A stretch of DNA of 64,000 nucleotides, taken from Aphrocallistes beatrix. Taxonomy: Eukaryota > Porifera > Hexactinellida > Sceptrulophora > Aphrocallistidae. Positions 22,204 to 33,677 of this stretch are shown piece by piece. The notes beneath the pieces are model-generated. The model ran no database searches. It was not told the DNA's origin and saw only the letters and a program-made list of their open reading frames with translations. Within the stretch, counting starts at the first letter, position 1. Every line of letters begins with the position of its first letter. Position numbers and translations under genes: made by a program. The DNA lies in the NCBI GenBank assembly GCA_963281255.1, contig OY725488.1:10513524-10577523 (forward strand), written 5' to 3'.

Positions 22204-22980
22204 CTATAGAGAAATAGAGATCTCTTGAACAGTTTCCCCAGTAGTGATAGAACACTTGTGCAATGCAACATCATCAAATGAAATGAATTATGAACTATTA
22301 TGAATTTTGGTCCGGGGAGCCTATTTTTTCAGGAAATTTTGGTCTGCCCTAACCAATATTTCAATGAAAAATGCATCACCATTTGGAAAGGATGTCAAGC
22401 ACCAGTGGCGCTGCGGTAGCTGTTATTAGGTCTAGTTATTATAGTTGGAATAGGTAGGCACTCAATAGGAAGAGAGTTCAGATTTTAGAGAGCAGAAGAA
22501 ATAAAATACACTTAGATTAGAGATTAGCTAAATATGTATCAGGGTTTCCGTGGGAATGAAATTTCAATTTACATTCCCATCCCATTCCCATAGAATTCCT
22601 GTGGGAATCCCCATAGGAATCCTATGGGGATCCCCACCGGGGGAAAAATCATTCCCATTCCCACAGCAACCCTGGTCTATTGGGACATGCCAGTATTTTA
22701 GTTAAAACCGGGTATATCCTGCAGCTGTCCCGTCCTATCCCGGATATTAGTAACAACCATTGTTAAAATGTTGGTATGACTAGAATGAGTTACTTCTTAG
22801 TATCATACTGTGATATAACAAATCCATAACAATATAAGTAGTATTAGTATGCAATTGGAGATAAGTATATTCAGGAATTTTGAACGCCTGAGTATTGTCC
22901 ATCTAATGTATTGAATACTAAATATGAATTGTCAGTCCAACAACTTGGTTGTTCGACAATTGAAAAGTATCAAAAAATCG
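22204..22980. other. Intergenic, one MITE, otherwise nothing recognised
   Basis: Apart from the small MITE at 22540-22674, no coding region or known repeat was recognised. Confidence 0.5.
22540..22674. mobile_element. Small hAT-like MITE
   Basis: The ends CAGGGTTTCCGTGGGAATG and CATTCCCACAGCAACCCTG are inverted. The interior is short GGGAAT/ATTCCC palindromes. A relative is at 57061-57239. No clear 8-bp duplication. Confidence 0.6.
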
Positions 22981-22989
22981 AGGATGTCA

Positions 22990-23640
22990 AATGATTGATA
23001 GAATCTAATTTTCCATGAAAGAATTAGTCTCCCGGACCAATTTTCCATGAAAAAAATGGTCCCCCGGACCAATATTCCCTGAAAAAAATGGTCCCCCCGG
23101 ACCAAATTCCATGGAAAATTGGTCCATAGAAGGACCAAAATTTTCAGGGGAGGACCAATTTTCCATGAAAAAATTGGTCCCCCGGACCAAAATTTTCGTG
23201 ACAGTTCTACTATTGCGTCCCGCCATTTCCCGCAAACTTCAACGCTGCGCCCGCTTTTATCATGGCTCAAGTTGGCATTATTCATGTTTAAAAAAATGTA
23301 TGTCGGTAGACCGATGGTGCAGTTGACTTGGCATGTGAGATATGAATTTGTAATACATCGGGACTACTAATTTTTTGAAAAATCAAATTTCGCAGCTTAC
23401 GGAGATACATACATATGGACGGATGTAGTACACCGTCCTTGCCATAGGGGAATTTTTCTGCAGAAACTGTACTAAAAATGGTCTTCCGGACTAGATTTGA
23501 CAGCTAAAACTGGTCCGGGTGACCAAATTTAGCTAGGGGGGCCAAATTTAGCCAGGGGGACCAATTTTGACTGCAAAAACTGATCCCCCGGACCAATTTT
23601 GGCCTGACAAGCCTACCCTCATCTATATCAGTGCCGTCGG
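22990..23640. repeat. GGACCAA-rich palindromic repeat region
   Basis: Many alternating direct and inverted copies of GGACCAATTTTCCATG and AAAATTGGTCCCCCGGACCA between 23000 and 23195, with a second, diverged cluster at 23480-23610. Between them (23215-23285) is a partial copy of the MITE family seen at 27036-27244. The pairs can fold into several alternative hairpins. No gene. Confidence 0.7.
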
Positions 23641-24200
23641 AGGCTCCTCAAATTGTTGCTGCCAAGGCCGCCTTGCCTACCCATTAACCTCCCCCAGCCG
23701 CACCTCTGCATACCTACTAGCCATCCCAGGCCTAGCCGCTAACCTTCCCAGACCTACTCATCAGATGCTTCGTCAAAAGTGGGGAGGCCATGGCCGCCCT
23801 ATGTCTGAAAGCCTTGTCCATAACTACTCTGGGGACGTTTAATTTGTCCCAGGACCTTGCTAACTATATATGTGTTCCTTTTTATTCCAAAATTTCTTTT
23901 ATTATTACTCGATTTTCATTCTCGTAATTCGCATGCGATATCCGCATGCGGATAAGCCTTATCCGTATGCGGATGAACCTATGCGGATGAACGTTTTTAA
24001 TAGCTCCTAATTCTGCAGTAAGTTAAATTTTAGTAATTTTTAAATAAAATGCTACCAATTCCTATAAATTTGATAATTTTATTTTAGGATACGGAGACAT
24101 CAGTAAACAAAGCAATACTCGAGCCATCCATCAATTCTATTCGCGAGTAATATTAGTATCGATAAGTTATTTACTTTGTCTGAAGTTAAATTGGGTACTT
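23641..24200. other. No recognised feature
   Basis: Short open frames only. A palindromic GCATGCGGATA cluster lies at 23930-23990. Confidence 0.4.
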
Positions 24201-24219
24201 AAATTATATTCTTAGAATC

Positions 24220-25630
24220 CTATGATGATATGGATGCCTTAACTTTGGGAGCGACAGAAGAGACATTTGACAGCCAAGAACACCTACTATCTGAGACAGA
24301 AAAAGAAATATTAGACAACAAAGTTAACGACATCAAACCTCAAGTATTAACATCACTTCTCAACAACACCTACTTATCAGATCTTCACGAAACCCTTGCA
24401 CTAAAGCTCAATCACTAACATCACTCACTACACTATATGATCACCACCCATCAATTACCATCAATTACATAACTAAGGAATATATTGCCATCACTGTCAC
24501 TCGATGGTATAATGAATATCGTAATTCCCATTCTAGCAAAGTCAACTCGAGAAAAGAAGGGATTACGATTACCCTCTCGCAGTTCTATTCCCTGTAGTGA
24601 TTGAGTTGATCTTCCCGAAAGAACCAGAAATTATTACCATCAAATCAACACCATCATCACTATCTGAACACCTCACCAGTGCTACTGAAGACTCATTACA
24701 ATCTATAAAATTCCCTAAATGGGAGGACGAATACAACAACATCCTGCAACTTAACACCTGCCCAGTCGACAACATAGTTGCACTTCTAAGTTTAAATCAG
24801 GACAAAATCATCAATTCACTGAAAATAATCGGAACAACACCATCAACCTGCAAATTCCATCAAATCTATTCTCTTGTCGCCAGTAAGAAATTTGATGATC
24901 TGTGAGAGTACATTGCTTCACATATTGGACTAAAAATTATCTACCAGTCGCTGGTTAAATGCTACATCTCCACATTTAAATGCCACCAATGCTCAAACAC
25001 CTTCAACACCACATGTATGCTAGGTACCATAGGGAGCGTCATCACCAGGCCCGGATTATCCATGAGGCAATGAAGGCAGTTGCCTCCGGCCCCCGATTTT
25101 TACCGGCCCTGAAAACTGGCATCATTGATCGTCCTGAGGGAAATATTACTCAATATTATTACTCAAGGAGCCCCATTTTTATTAATTGCCTCCAGCCCAA
25201 ATGCCCCTTAATCCGGGCCTGGTCATCACCAACTTAGAGTCTTCAGTTAGTCGCAAACTCCTCCCAAGTAAATGCAAATCTTGTGGGTCAACTAATTCCA
25301 TCTTCGAAAGACAATCTGGCCAATTCAAATCAATTCCTACTCTACTTACAATTGAAATCGGACATCTCCCTAACATCGACAAGCAACTTGCAATATCATA
25401 TATCGATAAACATTTTACCATCGGCCATAACCATCAAACACTGCACTATCAACTAGTCGGCTTCTCCATCTTACTCCGAAATCACTTCTATTCTATTATG
25501 TACGACAACGAAAAATTCTATAGATATGACGGGATTAGGACGCCAACAACTGAGGCATGGGACTGTGACAACTTCCCTGGGACACTCAATACTGTATTCT
25601 ACCTCTTGCACTCTTCTGACTAATTCTTTT
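24220..25630 (+). pseudogene. Fragments resembling a C19 ubiquitin-peptidase fold, probably from a mobile element
   Basis: Three open pieces on the + strand (24230-24418, 24597-24905, 25225-25623) appear to belong together. The last shows a CxxC pair (CKSCG), a strand-rich stretch (IPTLLTIEIGHLPNID) and then QLVGFSILLRNHFYSIMYDN followed by FYRYDG, the layout of the histidine box of USP-type peptidases. Another CxxC (CHQC) lies just before the hAT insertion at 25046. A catalytic Cys box could not be identified. The host gene or element family is not recognised. The region looks broken. It could be the coding part of an uncharacterised transposon or a decayed host deubiquitinase-like gene. Confidence 0.4.
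25046..25221. mobile_element. 176-bp hAT-type MITE
   Basis: The ends CAGGCCCGGATTA and TAATCCGGGCCTG are perfect inverted repeats flanked by the 8-bp duplication GTCATCAC (25038-25045 and 25222-25229). It sits inside the C19-like fragment. Confidence 0.88.
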
Positions 25631-26162
25631 TCTTCGTCCGAAAGCGCTCAAAGGCAAGGTACGTCGAACCTTGTTGGAACCTCTGCTCGAGGTTATTCAG
25701 GCAACGCAATCTCTATCATGGTGAGCCCAGATAAGAACACGTGACCTGCCACAGCAAATCCCAAGTGGCGGAACAAAGTAACACTTCACCACCAGACATC
25801 CATCTCAAGTGTATTGTGGGAGAGGCAACGCAACTGACGAGTCCAAGCCGGGACGAAACACAAAAATTGGAACAGAATAGCAAGTGAGTTTTATATATTA
25901 TCTAATTTATATATATATATATATACTATATACTTATTATTTAATTGTCTGAGTAAGTTGTTTAATTAGTTTGAGGCTTATGTCTGGTGTCAACGGTGGG
26001 TGTCTAAATGTTATTCTACGTCATATATGCTGTCATAATCCGAATTAAAATGTACTCTGTACAAAGTTTTGACTGACTAAAGTGATTAATTCAGCTTAGA
26101 TTAAATATTCCTTATCAATCCATACATAGCGGGATTATCTTGGATGCATATTTGAGATAATA
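25631..26162. other. No recognised feature
   Basis: A (TA)n run near 25908-25932. Nothing else recognised. Confidence 0.4.
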
Positions 26163-26291
26163 TAGTCGACTCGACTCTCGTCAGTACGAACACAGATAAG
26201 GCGTAACCTGGATAAATACTAAGTAGTACACTTTTAAATAATCTCTATACTGTAGTGCACATAAAGCGTACGTACTAACGAGGGTCGACAG
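26163..26291. mobile_element. Short pogo-like MITE
   Basis: The ends AGTCGACTCGACTCTCGT and ACGAGGGTCGACAGT are imperfect inverted repeats with CGTACTAACG near the right end. About 130 bp. Confidence 0.55.
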
Positions 26292-26726
26292 TAATTGAAT
26301 AACAATTAGAACCAATCGTTATATTGAGACACTTGCAATTGATCGAATGATTGGGTTGACTGAATAAGGGCGAATAATCTGCAAAACTGGATTAAGGAAG
26401 TGAATAACAAGTTATATATACTTGTTCCTTAAAAATGCCTCAACCGGCTAGTTTTTAAAATATTCGATACCAAAAAACCCTAAAATTACCTTGGTTCCTA
26501 ATAATCATGCCCAATGCCCCTAGCATTATTCTTATTCTTTATTTCACAAAATAAACACCATTCTTCCTCGCGATCCGAATTCAGTTGATCAATTCTCAAG
26601 TCAATTCAGTTTCTACTGTTGATCTATTGCAAACCTCCCGAATTCGATCAATTGCAAGCCATCGTTATGTTGTCTGTTATTTTGACTCGACTACATACTC
26701 TCACTACTATTAAAACATCCGTACAA
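26292..26726. other. No recognised feature
   Basis: AT-rich, no gene or known repeat seen. Confidence 0.4.
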
Positions 26727-26866
26727 TCGACTTTCGGTTCACTCGATTCTCGGTTCACTCGACTTTCGGTTCGCTCGATTCTCGGTTCACTCGACTTTCG
26801 GTTCACTCGATTCTCGGTTCACTCGACTTTCGGTTCACTCCACTCTCGGTACATTCGACTATCTTA
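26727..26866. repeat. 16-bp minisatellite in a 32-bp alternating pattern
   Basis: Eight or more units alternate between TCGACTTTCGGTTCAC and TCGATTCTCGGTTCAC, giving a 32-bp higher-order unit. The array decays to the right (TCCACTCTCGGTACAT) into looser TCGACTGTC motifs up to about 27010. The open frame through it is a by-product of the period. Confidence 0.85.
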
Positions 26867-27035
26867 AATTGGATGGTCGTACATTTGACTGTCATAAATC
26901 CGGCTATCGTACTTTCGACTGCCGGCATACGACTGTCACATATTCAAAAAACGATACCCTCGACTGACGGAACACTCAATCGACAGTACACTCGATTAGC
27001 GGCGATACATTCGAAAACATTCGACACATCGCATG

Positions 27036-27244
27036 CATGCCAACCTGACCCATGATAAAAGCGGCACGCAGCGTTGAATTTCGCGGGACATGACGGGACG
27101 CAATAGAAAAGTATTATGCAGAGAATTAAAAAAAACGGGACATAATGGGGACATTTCATGTAAAAACTGGACACGTATCAAAATTAGCTCAGGAGAAGAG
27201 TGAAAAAGCGGGACGTCCCGCAAACAACGGGACGGTTGGCATGT
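27036..27244. mobile_element. About 209-bp MITE (ATGCCAACCTG family)
   Basis: The ends CATGCCAACCTGACCCATG and ACGGTTGGCATG are inverted. The interior has GCGGGAC repeats. A full relative lies at 59295-59502 and a partial one at 23215-23285. Confidence 0.7.
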
Positions 27245-28005
27245 ATGCTATTGACATGTCTGAAGAGATGTCTGTAATGTCTGTAAGTAGGGATGCCAAT
27301 CCAACCCAGTTGATGATACGCGGACGAAAGTATTCTGATTATTTCCAATCAAATGGTGTTAAAACTGGTACACCTTTGATATTATTCTGGGAATAAACTT
27401 TTATATAAGGCTCCCCCATTTTTGATTGATTGGATCGGCATCCGAACTTTATGGGTGGGAAAGGGAAATCTTACTTCTAACATCAAGTCACTAGTATTGC
27501 ATTCACATCGATCTGCTGTAAACCAATTCTACCTGGAGAGGAACGGGATGGCTATTAGGGGAGGTGGAGGCCATCACAGCTAAACAACTAGTTGCTAGTA
27601 CTGTCCACACATCGCTCTGTTTATACCTACACTACCTGAAGAGGGACATGATGCACACAGACTCATAGTCTAGTTATATATTTATGTATGATTTATGATT
27701 GATTGCTATTAAATGGAGTATATCAGGAAATTTAATTACATATATTAATGACTCCTTGCTTCATTTTAACATTGTAAATAATTAATGAGCTAGAAACATA
27801 ATATCGCAAATGAGTTACCTAATTAAGATAATACTTATAAATGCTTCCAGTCCATGACCCCTAATTGCACCGTTGCCTTCCAGCGACAATCATTGTTCAG
27901 GTTAGAAAGTATGAATACTGCCCCAAAGAAATACGGCCACTCTAGTCTTGGTGCCAATGTTTGGAAATTTTAAAGCCTAAAAGATTGGAGATAGAACATG
28001 TACGT
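27245..28005. other. No recognised feature
   Basis: No gene or known repeat recognised. Confidence 0.4.
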
Positions 28006-28215
28006 GGTGCGGGTCAAAATCCCACGGCTAATTATATGTATTATAGATTATAATGTTTAGAGTGGGTCACAATTCCATGGCTAATATTCTACAATGTTAT
28101 TTAGAGTGGGTCACAATCCCATGGCTAATATTCTACAATGTTATTTGGTGCGGGTCAAAATCCCACGGCTAATATTCTACAATGTTATTTGGTGCGGGTC
28201 AAAATCCCATGAAAC
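28006..28215. repeat. 44-bp tandem repeat, about 4 copies
   Basis: Units read GTGCGGGTCAAAATCCCACG then GCTAATATTCTACAATGTTA. Two middle units carry GAGTGGGTCACAATCCCATG instead. The first unit has a longer spacer. Confidence 0.85.
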
Positions 28216-29238
28216 AGGCCTTTCTTTGAGATTTTCCTGTTTTACACTGTTTGCTAATGCAATTGACTAATTGAATGAAGCTTTATCTATATAATCCCAA
28301 GTATATTCTACCAAGGAGTCATTAATAATGCCGTGTTGCTCAATACGATATACCTATGTACCATGTATAGCAACAATACTTCATTTTACTGCAGAGAAAT
28401 TTGATCTCATAGTACAGCATAAGAAAGACAAATTAAAATTTCCTTTTTTAAATTATAGTTTAATCCATAAACGTAGATCAGTTTACAATAGAACCTAAAG
28501 GCAGACAAGTTAGGCTGTACTATTCTCATTTTAACAATTAATATTGTTTAAATTGCTTTTGTTTGCTTCATCAATATCTACTTTTAGACTTGTCAGTAAC
28601 TAATCCACTATTATAGGCATAATATGTACTGGGAAGGTTGTTATGGGTTATGGTCCTACCAATCCTTTGTCAAAAGCTAGTATCTCCCATTATTTATGGT
28701 ACAGTTTGTCTCAAAATACCTATCAGTCATCATCCCGAGTCTACTCCTCAGTTATGTCTCTAGATTTCTTCAAAGAGTCCATGCACTAATCAGGTTAATG
28801 TCAATGGATGCACATGAATAGAAAGTTATTGATGTATGTAGTTGATACATTAAAGTTATTTTTCCAGTTAGAAGCTTAGATAGGCTAGGTTTAGGTTGCG
28901 CGAGATCCCAATACTCATCAGTGTACAACCAATTTTTCGAGCACTTTTTTCAAAATATTTAAACAGATGTGGAATCAGGTCCACTGCTCAACATGATTCT
29001 ATGTCTGAATCCGTATTTGAGATTGTTAATCACTAAACTGAACTGTTATTACCGCATTATGCCTAATGACCAGATCTATACTACAGGATCAATAGGTCTG
29101 GACTGAGTGGACTAGAGAGAAGCATGGATAATTAAAGCTAAACCTGAAAAGGCAACGAATCCGATCTTGTAGATAAATTAATTTTTTCTTCTTAATGTAA
29201 TTTGATGCATTTTTCTTAATATAGCTTGATTGTCTTAG
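28216..29238 (+). promoter_or_regulatory. Eph 5'-flank block of gene 3
   Basis: A full-length copy of the repeated block, running to the gene 3 start without an inserted element. It is the cleanest sample of the ancestral upstream region. It ends with TAATATAGCTTGATTGTCTT just before the start codon, matching gene 7. No gene seen. Confidence 0.5.
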
Positions 29239-31925
29239 ATGATACAACATGATTACTGTATTAAACTGATGGAATATCTTGCAATATATCTGTATATACT
29301 AATGATGTTGTCTCAACATTACATTCAACCATCCAATGCACAGTCATGTAACACAATGTTACCTGCTAACTCTCAAACAATTTTGGATTCTAAGACTTAT
29401 CATACTATTAATGGAGCTGGACAAATCGTACCATTTGATATTCCTGGATGGATGTATATCGATGTAGACGGAACTATATATAATATGCAAGAAAGATTTG
29501 GATGGAATACTCTTTTAAATACTGATGTATGTGGTCCAGAGTATCAAGCTTGTCCTCAAGTAAGTACAGGGTGACACATAAGTTCTGTTACAAACTTCAT
29601 TAGGTATAAAATTTCTTATATTCAAACGATCTTAGTTATTATGGTCCTTAGAGATTGTAATTCGAATATTTTCAATGATTTTAAAAGATTTTTCGATTCT
29701 ATGACTTAGAAATGTGTTTTGTATGGTGATTTTTCAGAAAAAAAAATGTGTCCTGGCACGCAGCGAAAATCGTGAATCAGGGCCCACTGCTTCTGTAAAA
29801 AATGTCTTCATAATCGATGTCCCATGACGATTTAGCGCCAGGTACCTTTCATTCGCCATAGAAATATTTCATAAATCCACTGAATTCGTTATCAGAAACT
29901 AGAAAAAGTTATTCAGTCGCAGTTCAAATCAGGTACATTTTGCAAAATTCCCCAAAATGGCACTTTTTTTCACATCACAAAATGATCTAATCAAATTGGT
30001 CTTCAAAATGCACTGATCTGAACATCTTATATCTCTACAAATTTAGAGTGTTCGAGGAAAATGTGTGAGCTAATTTTTCCTAGAATTTAAAGACTCTGGG
30101 AAGATAACTTGAAAAGCAGTGGGCCTTGATTCACGATTTTCGCTGCGTGCTAGGACACATTTTTTTTCCCAAAACTCACCATACAAAACACATTTCTAAG
30201 TCATAGAATCGAAAAATCTTTTAAAATCATTGAAAATATTCGAATAACAATCTCTAAGGACCATAATAACTAAGATCGTTTGAGTATAAGAAATTTTATA
30301 CCTAATGAAGCTTGTAACAGAACTTATGTGTCACCCTGTAGTACTATTGTAGATTCTAGTGTAGAAATGAACTGGATTGTAACAAGTTATTACGAGACTG
30401 AAGGTAATGTTATTCATATTCGAGTTATGTGTACTGCAATTAGAGAATCAGAATTCCCTACAGATTGTAGAGATGCATTCCAAATATTTTACTACGAGTC
30501 TGATCAGAGTATGACAATAACCAGTTCTCTTCTCAGTCAGTTCCTACCAGCTGATAGTAATAAGACAGTTAGTGGAGTTGTTAGTTCTAAATTCACCAAA
30601 TCCAAGAAAGATTCTACATCGGATTCTTTAACAACATTCCATGTCCTGAGTTGACTGAATTCCTCTTCTACTACTTTGAATGTCCAGCAATAAACACTTC
30701 AGATCTGTACTCTCTACCAGCTACACTAGCTCCTAACTCCACTGAGGTATTCGTCCTTGTGGACATCTCTTGTCCAACTAACTCCAACTAACTCTCCATC
30801 GAAACCCGCTCCGTCTGGTAGCAGAATGCTACTGGGACGGCACATGGATACTTCCTGCTGAGAATGTGTGTGAGTGTGAGGCTGGCTATTATCTGTCTGT
30901 GAGTAATGCTAACAGTAGTATGCCTTGTGTGATGTGTCGTGTTGACACGTACAAAGGTGAGACAGGCAATAGTGAGGAGTGTAGTGTGTGTCCTTTTCGT
31001 AGCAGCACACGTGGCATGGAAGGAAGCAGTGAGTGCTTGTGTGATGAGGACTGGTATCGAGGAGAGGGAGAGATTGTGAGTGAGAGTTGTGGACAGAGTC
31101 CTTCTGCAGTTGTGAATCTCCGTGTTGAGAGAGGAGACAGGATTGTATCTCGAGTTGTGTGGAATGAACCTTTGTATTTTGAGAATCGAAGTGAGAATGA
31201 GTTGAAGTACAATGTGAGTTATTATCCGAGTTTAACTCCCTCGAGTGAGAAGAGTGTCAGAGATCTGAGAGAGACTGAGTTAGTGTTGAGCAGTGGAGAT
31301 GTTGAAGACAGTACAGAGTATGTGTTTGTAGTGACGTCATGGAACTCAGTAAGTTGTGTGTCTGGTGTGTTTAACAGAGCTAATGTGACAGTGTTGTCTT
31401 CTTTCCCAACTCTACTCAACATTAGTTACAACGAGACTACTGGTTATCTCCAATGGAGCTATGAACTGTATGGGAAGGGGGATTATGTGTTTGAAATAAA
31501 CTACACTACTAATGTGTCATCAATCTCTAATCGAACAGTATCTCAACAACTAAACTCTGATGAGTGTGAATGTTCTACTAATGTTCTCTGCACCTGTATC
31601 CTATCCACTCCTGATCTTGACTCAACGCACAATGTAGCGTTTCGTTTATTAGTAAATGTATCAAGCAATTTAATTGGCACTAATCTCAATTTTTTACATT
31701 CATTTACTCCATTTTCAAGATCTACACTCGCACCATCATTCACGCCTTCAATTTCAATACAAACAATGCCATCTTCTGGATATTCGCCTTGTTAATATTG
31801 GAAGTGTTGAGTTTCGTTTGGTTTGTTTATTCTTTTATTTATGTCTGTATTTCTATCTCTCCTAATTTGGATTCAGAAAAAATATTTCAAGAAATCTGAA
31901 GGTTCTGCCTTTGTAAAATTTTGAC
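29239..31925 (+). pseudogene. Eph-type receptor, kinase-less form, gene 3, broken
   Basis: The ectodomain pieces are all recognisable: signal peptide and start of the ligand-binding domain (29239-29566), the rest of that domain (30341-30700), cysteine-rich region and both FN3 domains (30866-31795). Breaks: one base missing just after the ancestral ATG (29250), which only an upstream ATG at 29239 keeps readable; a 772-bp MITE; one base lost near 30608; a net gain of 8 bases from a repeated CAACTAACTC near 30780-30795; and one base lost at the TM segment (31790), which closes the frame at SSGYSPC. Downstream text to 31925 still resembles the TM and tail of genes 4 and 6, so this belonged to the kinase-less class. 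It cannot make a receptor. Confidence 0.9.
29567..30338. mobile_element. 772-bp palindromic MITE with TA duplication
   Basis: The ends CAGGGTGACACATAAGTTCT and its complement lie between TA dinucleotides (29565-29566 and 30339-30340). Taking out the element and one TA gives CCTCAAGTAAGTAGTACTAT, collinear with gene 4. The two arms match for over 200 bp. A partial second copy lies at 50070-50349. TA targeting points to a Tc1/mariner-type transposase. Confidence 0.9.
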
Positions 31926-32353
31926 AGATTTTAACATTTATTTCAAAGATTTTTGTGAAGCTCTTTTTGTTGTTTTGTGTTTGTTTAGATTTTAGATGTT
32001 TGCACAATTTTTCATTTAAATATTAGCTTTGATTTGGTGTTTTTAAAACGGTCAAATTTCACTGCACAAGAAGCATATTGCAGTCAAGGTCGCTTATTGT
32101 GAACCACCTGGGGAACAAAAAATCTGTTCATAATAGAGATAATTCCTATAAAGTGAACTTGAATCAATAGAGATTCTATTTTAAAATAAAATTGGGATCA
32201 GGAGGTTAGTTCATAATAAACGAATGTTCATATTAAGCGGGTTCATAATAAGTGAATTTGACTGTACTTCATTAATGAACTTATTTCGCACACTATTATA
32301 AGTAAGTTGAATACTAATCTTCTATTCTTATTACATCATCAAGTTTAAATGTA
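31926..32353. other. 3' flank of gene 3 with one MITE
   Basis: The first 60 bases match the 3' flanks of genes 4 and 6 (TTTATTTCA, GAAGCTCTTTT). A MITE follows at 32081-32264. No gene. Confidence 0.5.
32081..32264. mobile_element. 184-bp pogo-like MITE
   Basis: Ends CAGTCAAGGTCGCTTATTG and AGTGAATTTGACTG. Same family and same length as 17577-17760. Confidence 0.8.
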
Positions 32354-33436
32354 TCTTATATATTAAACGCTAGGATTTTTTGTTTGTTCTTTTTTGTGTT
32401 TGTCCGAATTGATTGAAGAATTGGCAAGTCGTAGAGCAGGGTTGGGTTCAATTATAATTGTAATTAATTAATTACAATTAATTACGTTTTGTACATAATT
32501 GTAATTGTAATTGTAATTGATCATTGGAAAATTTTGTAATTGTAATTGTAATTGTAATTCGAAAAAATTGCCATAATTGTAATTGTAATTGAAGTACATA
32601 ATTGTAATTACGTCTAAATTATACCTAAAGGCTAAAGCCACGCTTACAATTCCTATACATGTGTTAATTCTTTACATCATTGTTTTGATATCGTTGTGTT
32701 CGGTGTTTCTCGGGAATCGGTAAGTGTAAGTTGACAACTTTACGTGTAAGCATCTGGATTCTCTCTTTCTCATGGTTCCTGTGCACTATAAGTATGTTCA
32801 CCAAAGATATGCACGCATCATTTTTGTAATTGTAATTGCAATTGTAATTGTGAATATCTTCTCAATTATAATTATAATTGTAATTATAATTAGAAACTAA
32901 AGTTGCTTGTAATTGTAATTATAATTATAATTGTAAATTCGAATTAGTTGTAATTGTAATTGTAATTGTAATTGAATATAAAAATATGATTGAACCCAAC
33001 CCTGTCGTAGAGATATGAGAATTGGCATGTAGGTGTCAAATGATATGACTACGATTGAGATCTAAGGGAAATGTTCACACCTCTGCAAAAAAATTTCACA
33101 CCTTTTCTATACAATATATGATTACACTATTACAATAGAATGCATTGTACGACATTACAATAGATTGTCATTGTTATGAATACTTCAAAGCCATAACCTA
33201 TGTTTGATATCCTAATTTTATTATAGCGTATAGCAATATAAAAGGTTATGTGCATATTTTCACACCTTTTAATACATATTTTGATAGCATTTGACGAATT
33301 TTGAGAAATTATGCTAGAGACTGGCTTCCAACGGTTGACATAGAGTTTTCAGGAGATTTCGAATATTACATTTTCAGATCAATATGATAAATTATTTGAT
33401 TACTTTTGTTTACATTAGATACATAAAGTAAACATC
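32354..33436 (+). mobile_element. Helitron-like element, 3' end missing, split by a hAT MITE
   Basis: Starts TCTTATATATTAAACGCTAG after an A and continues TTGTCCGAATTGATTGAAG as in the other copies. The typical GC-rich 3' hairpin is absent, so it is truncated somewhere before the gene 4 upstream region. The end given is approximate. Confidence 0.55.
32437..33004. mobile_element. hAT-type MITE rich in TAATTG
   Basis: The ends CAGGGTTGGGTTCAAT and ATTGAACCCAACCCTG are flanked by the exact 8-bp duplication TCGTAGAG (32429-32436 and 33005-33012). The interior is mostly GTAATT/AATTAC runs that can fold on themselves. Confidence 0.9.
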
Positions 33437-33677
33437 GAACGCTAACATTCTAAATATAAACGGATCTAGAATCATGTCCACTGTTTAGAACCCGACCTAA
33501 ACAAGGATCTACATTTAATTCTGTATTCGAGACTGCTATACAATGAACTATCATTAGTGGATATTATTGTGTAAGTCAAGACTTCCTGGGGAGGCGTGAT
33601 TGATTTAAGGTCAATTTGGACCCACTATGAATCTGACTTTTTTTCTAATATAACTTTATTGTATTAGATGATCTAGC
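33437..33677 (+). promoter_or_regulatory. Proximal upstream region of gene 4
   Basis: Holds the ACGCTAACATTCTAAATATA and AACCCGACC motifs of the duplicated 5' flank and ends TAATATAACTTTATTGTATT then AGATGATCTAGC before the ATG, the conserved leader. Confidence 0.45.

Noticed and set aside
23567-23842. 91-codon frame rich in Pro and Cys
   Set aside because: Starts inside the GGACCAA repeat cluster and has no domain signature.
26619-26867. Open frame with repeated SLDSRFTRLSV text
   Set aside because: Product of the 16/32-bp minisatellite whose period keeps one frame open; not a gene.
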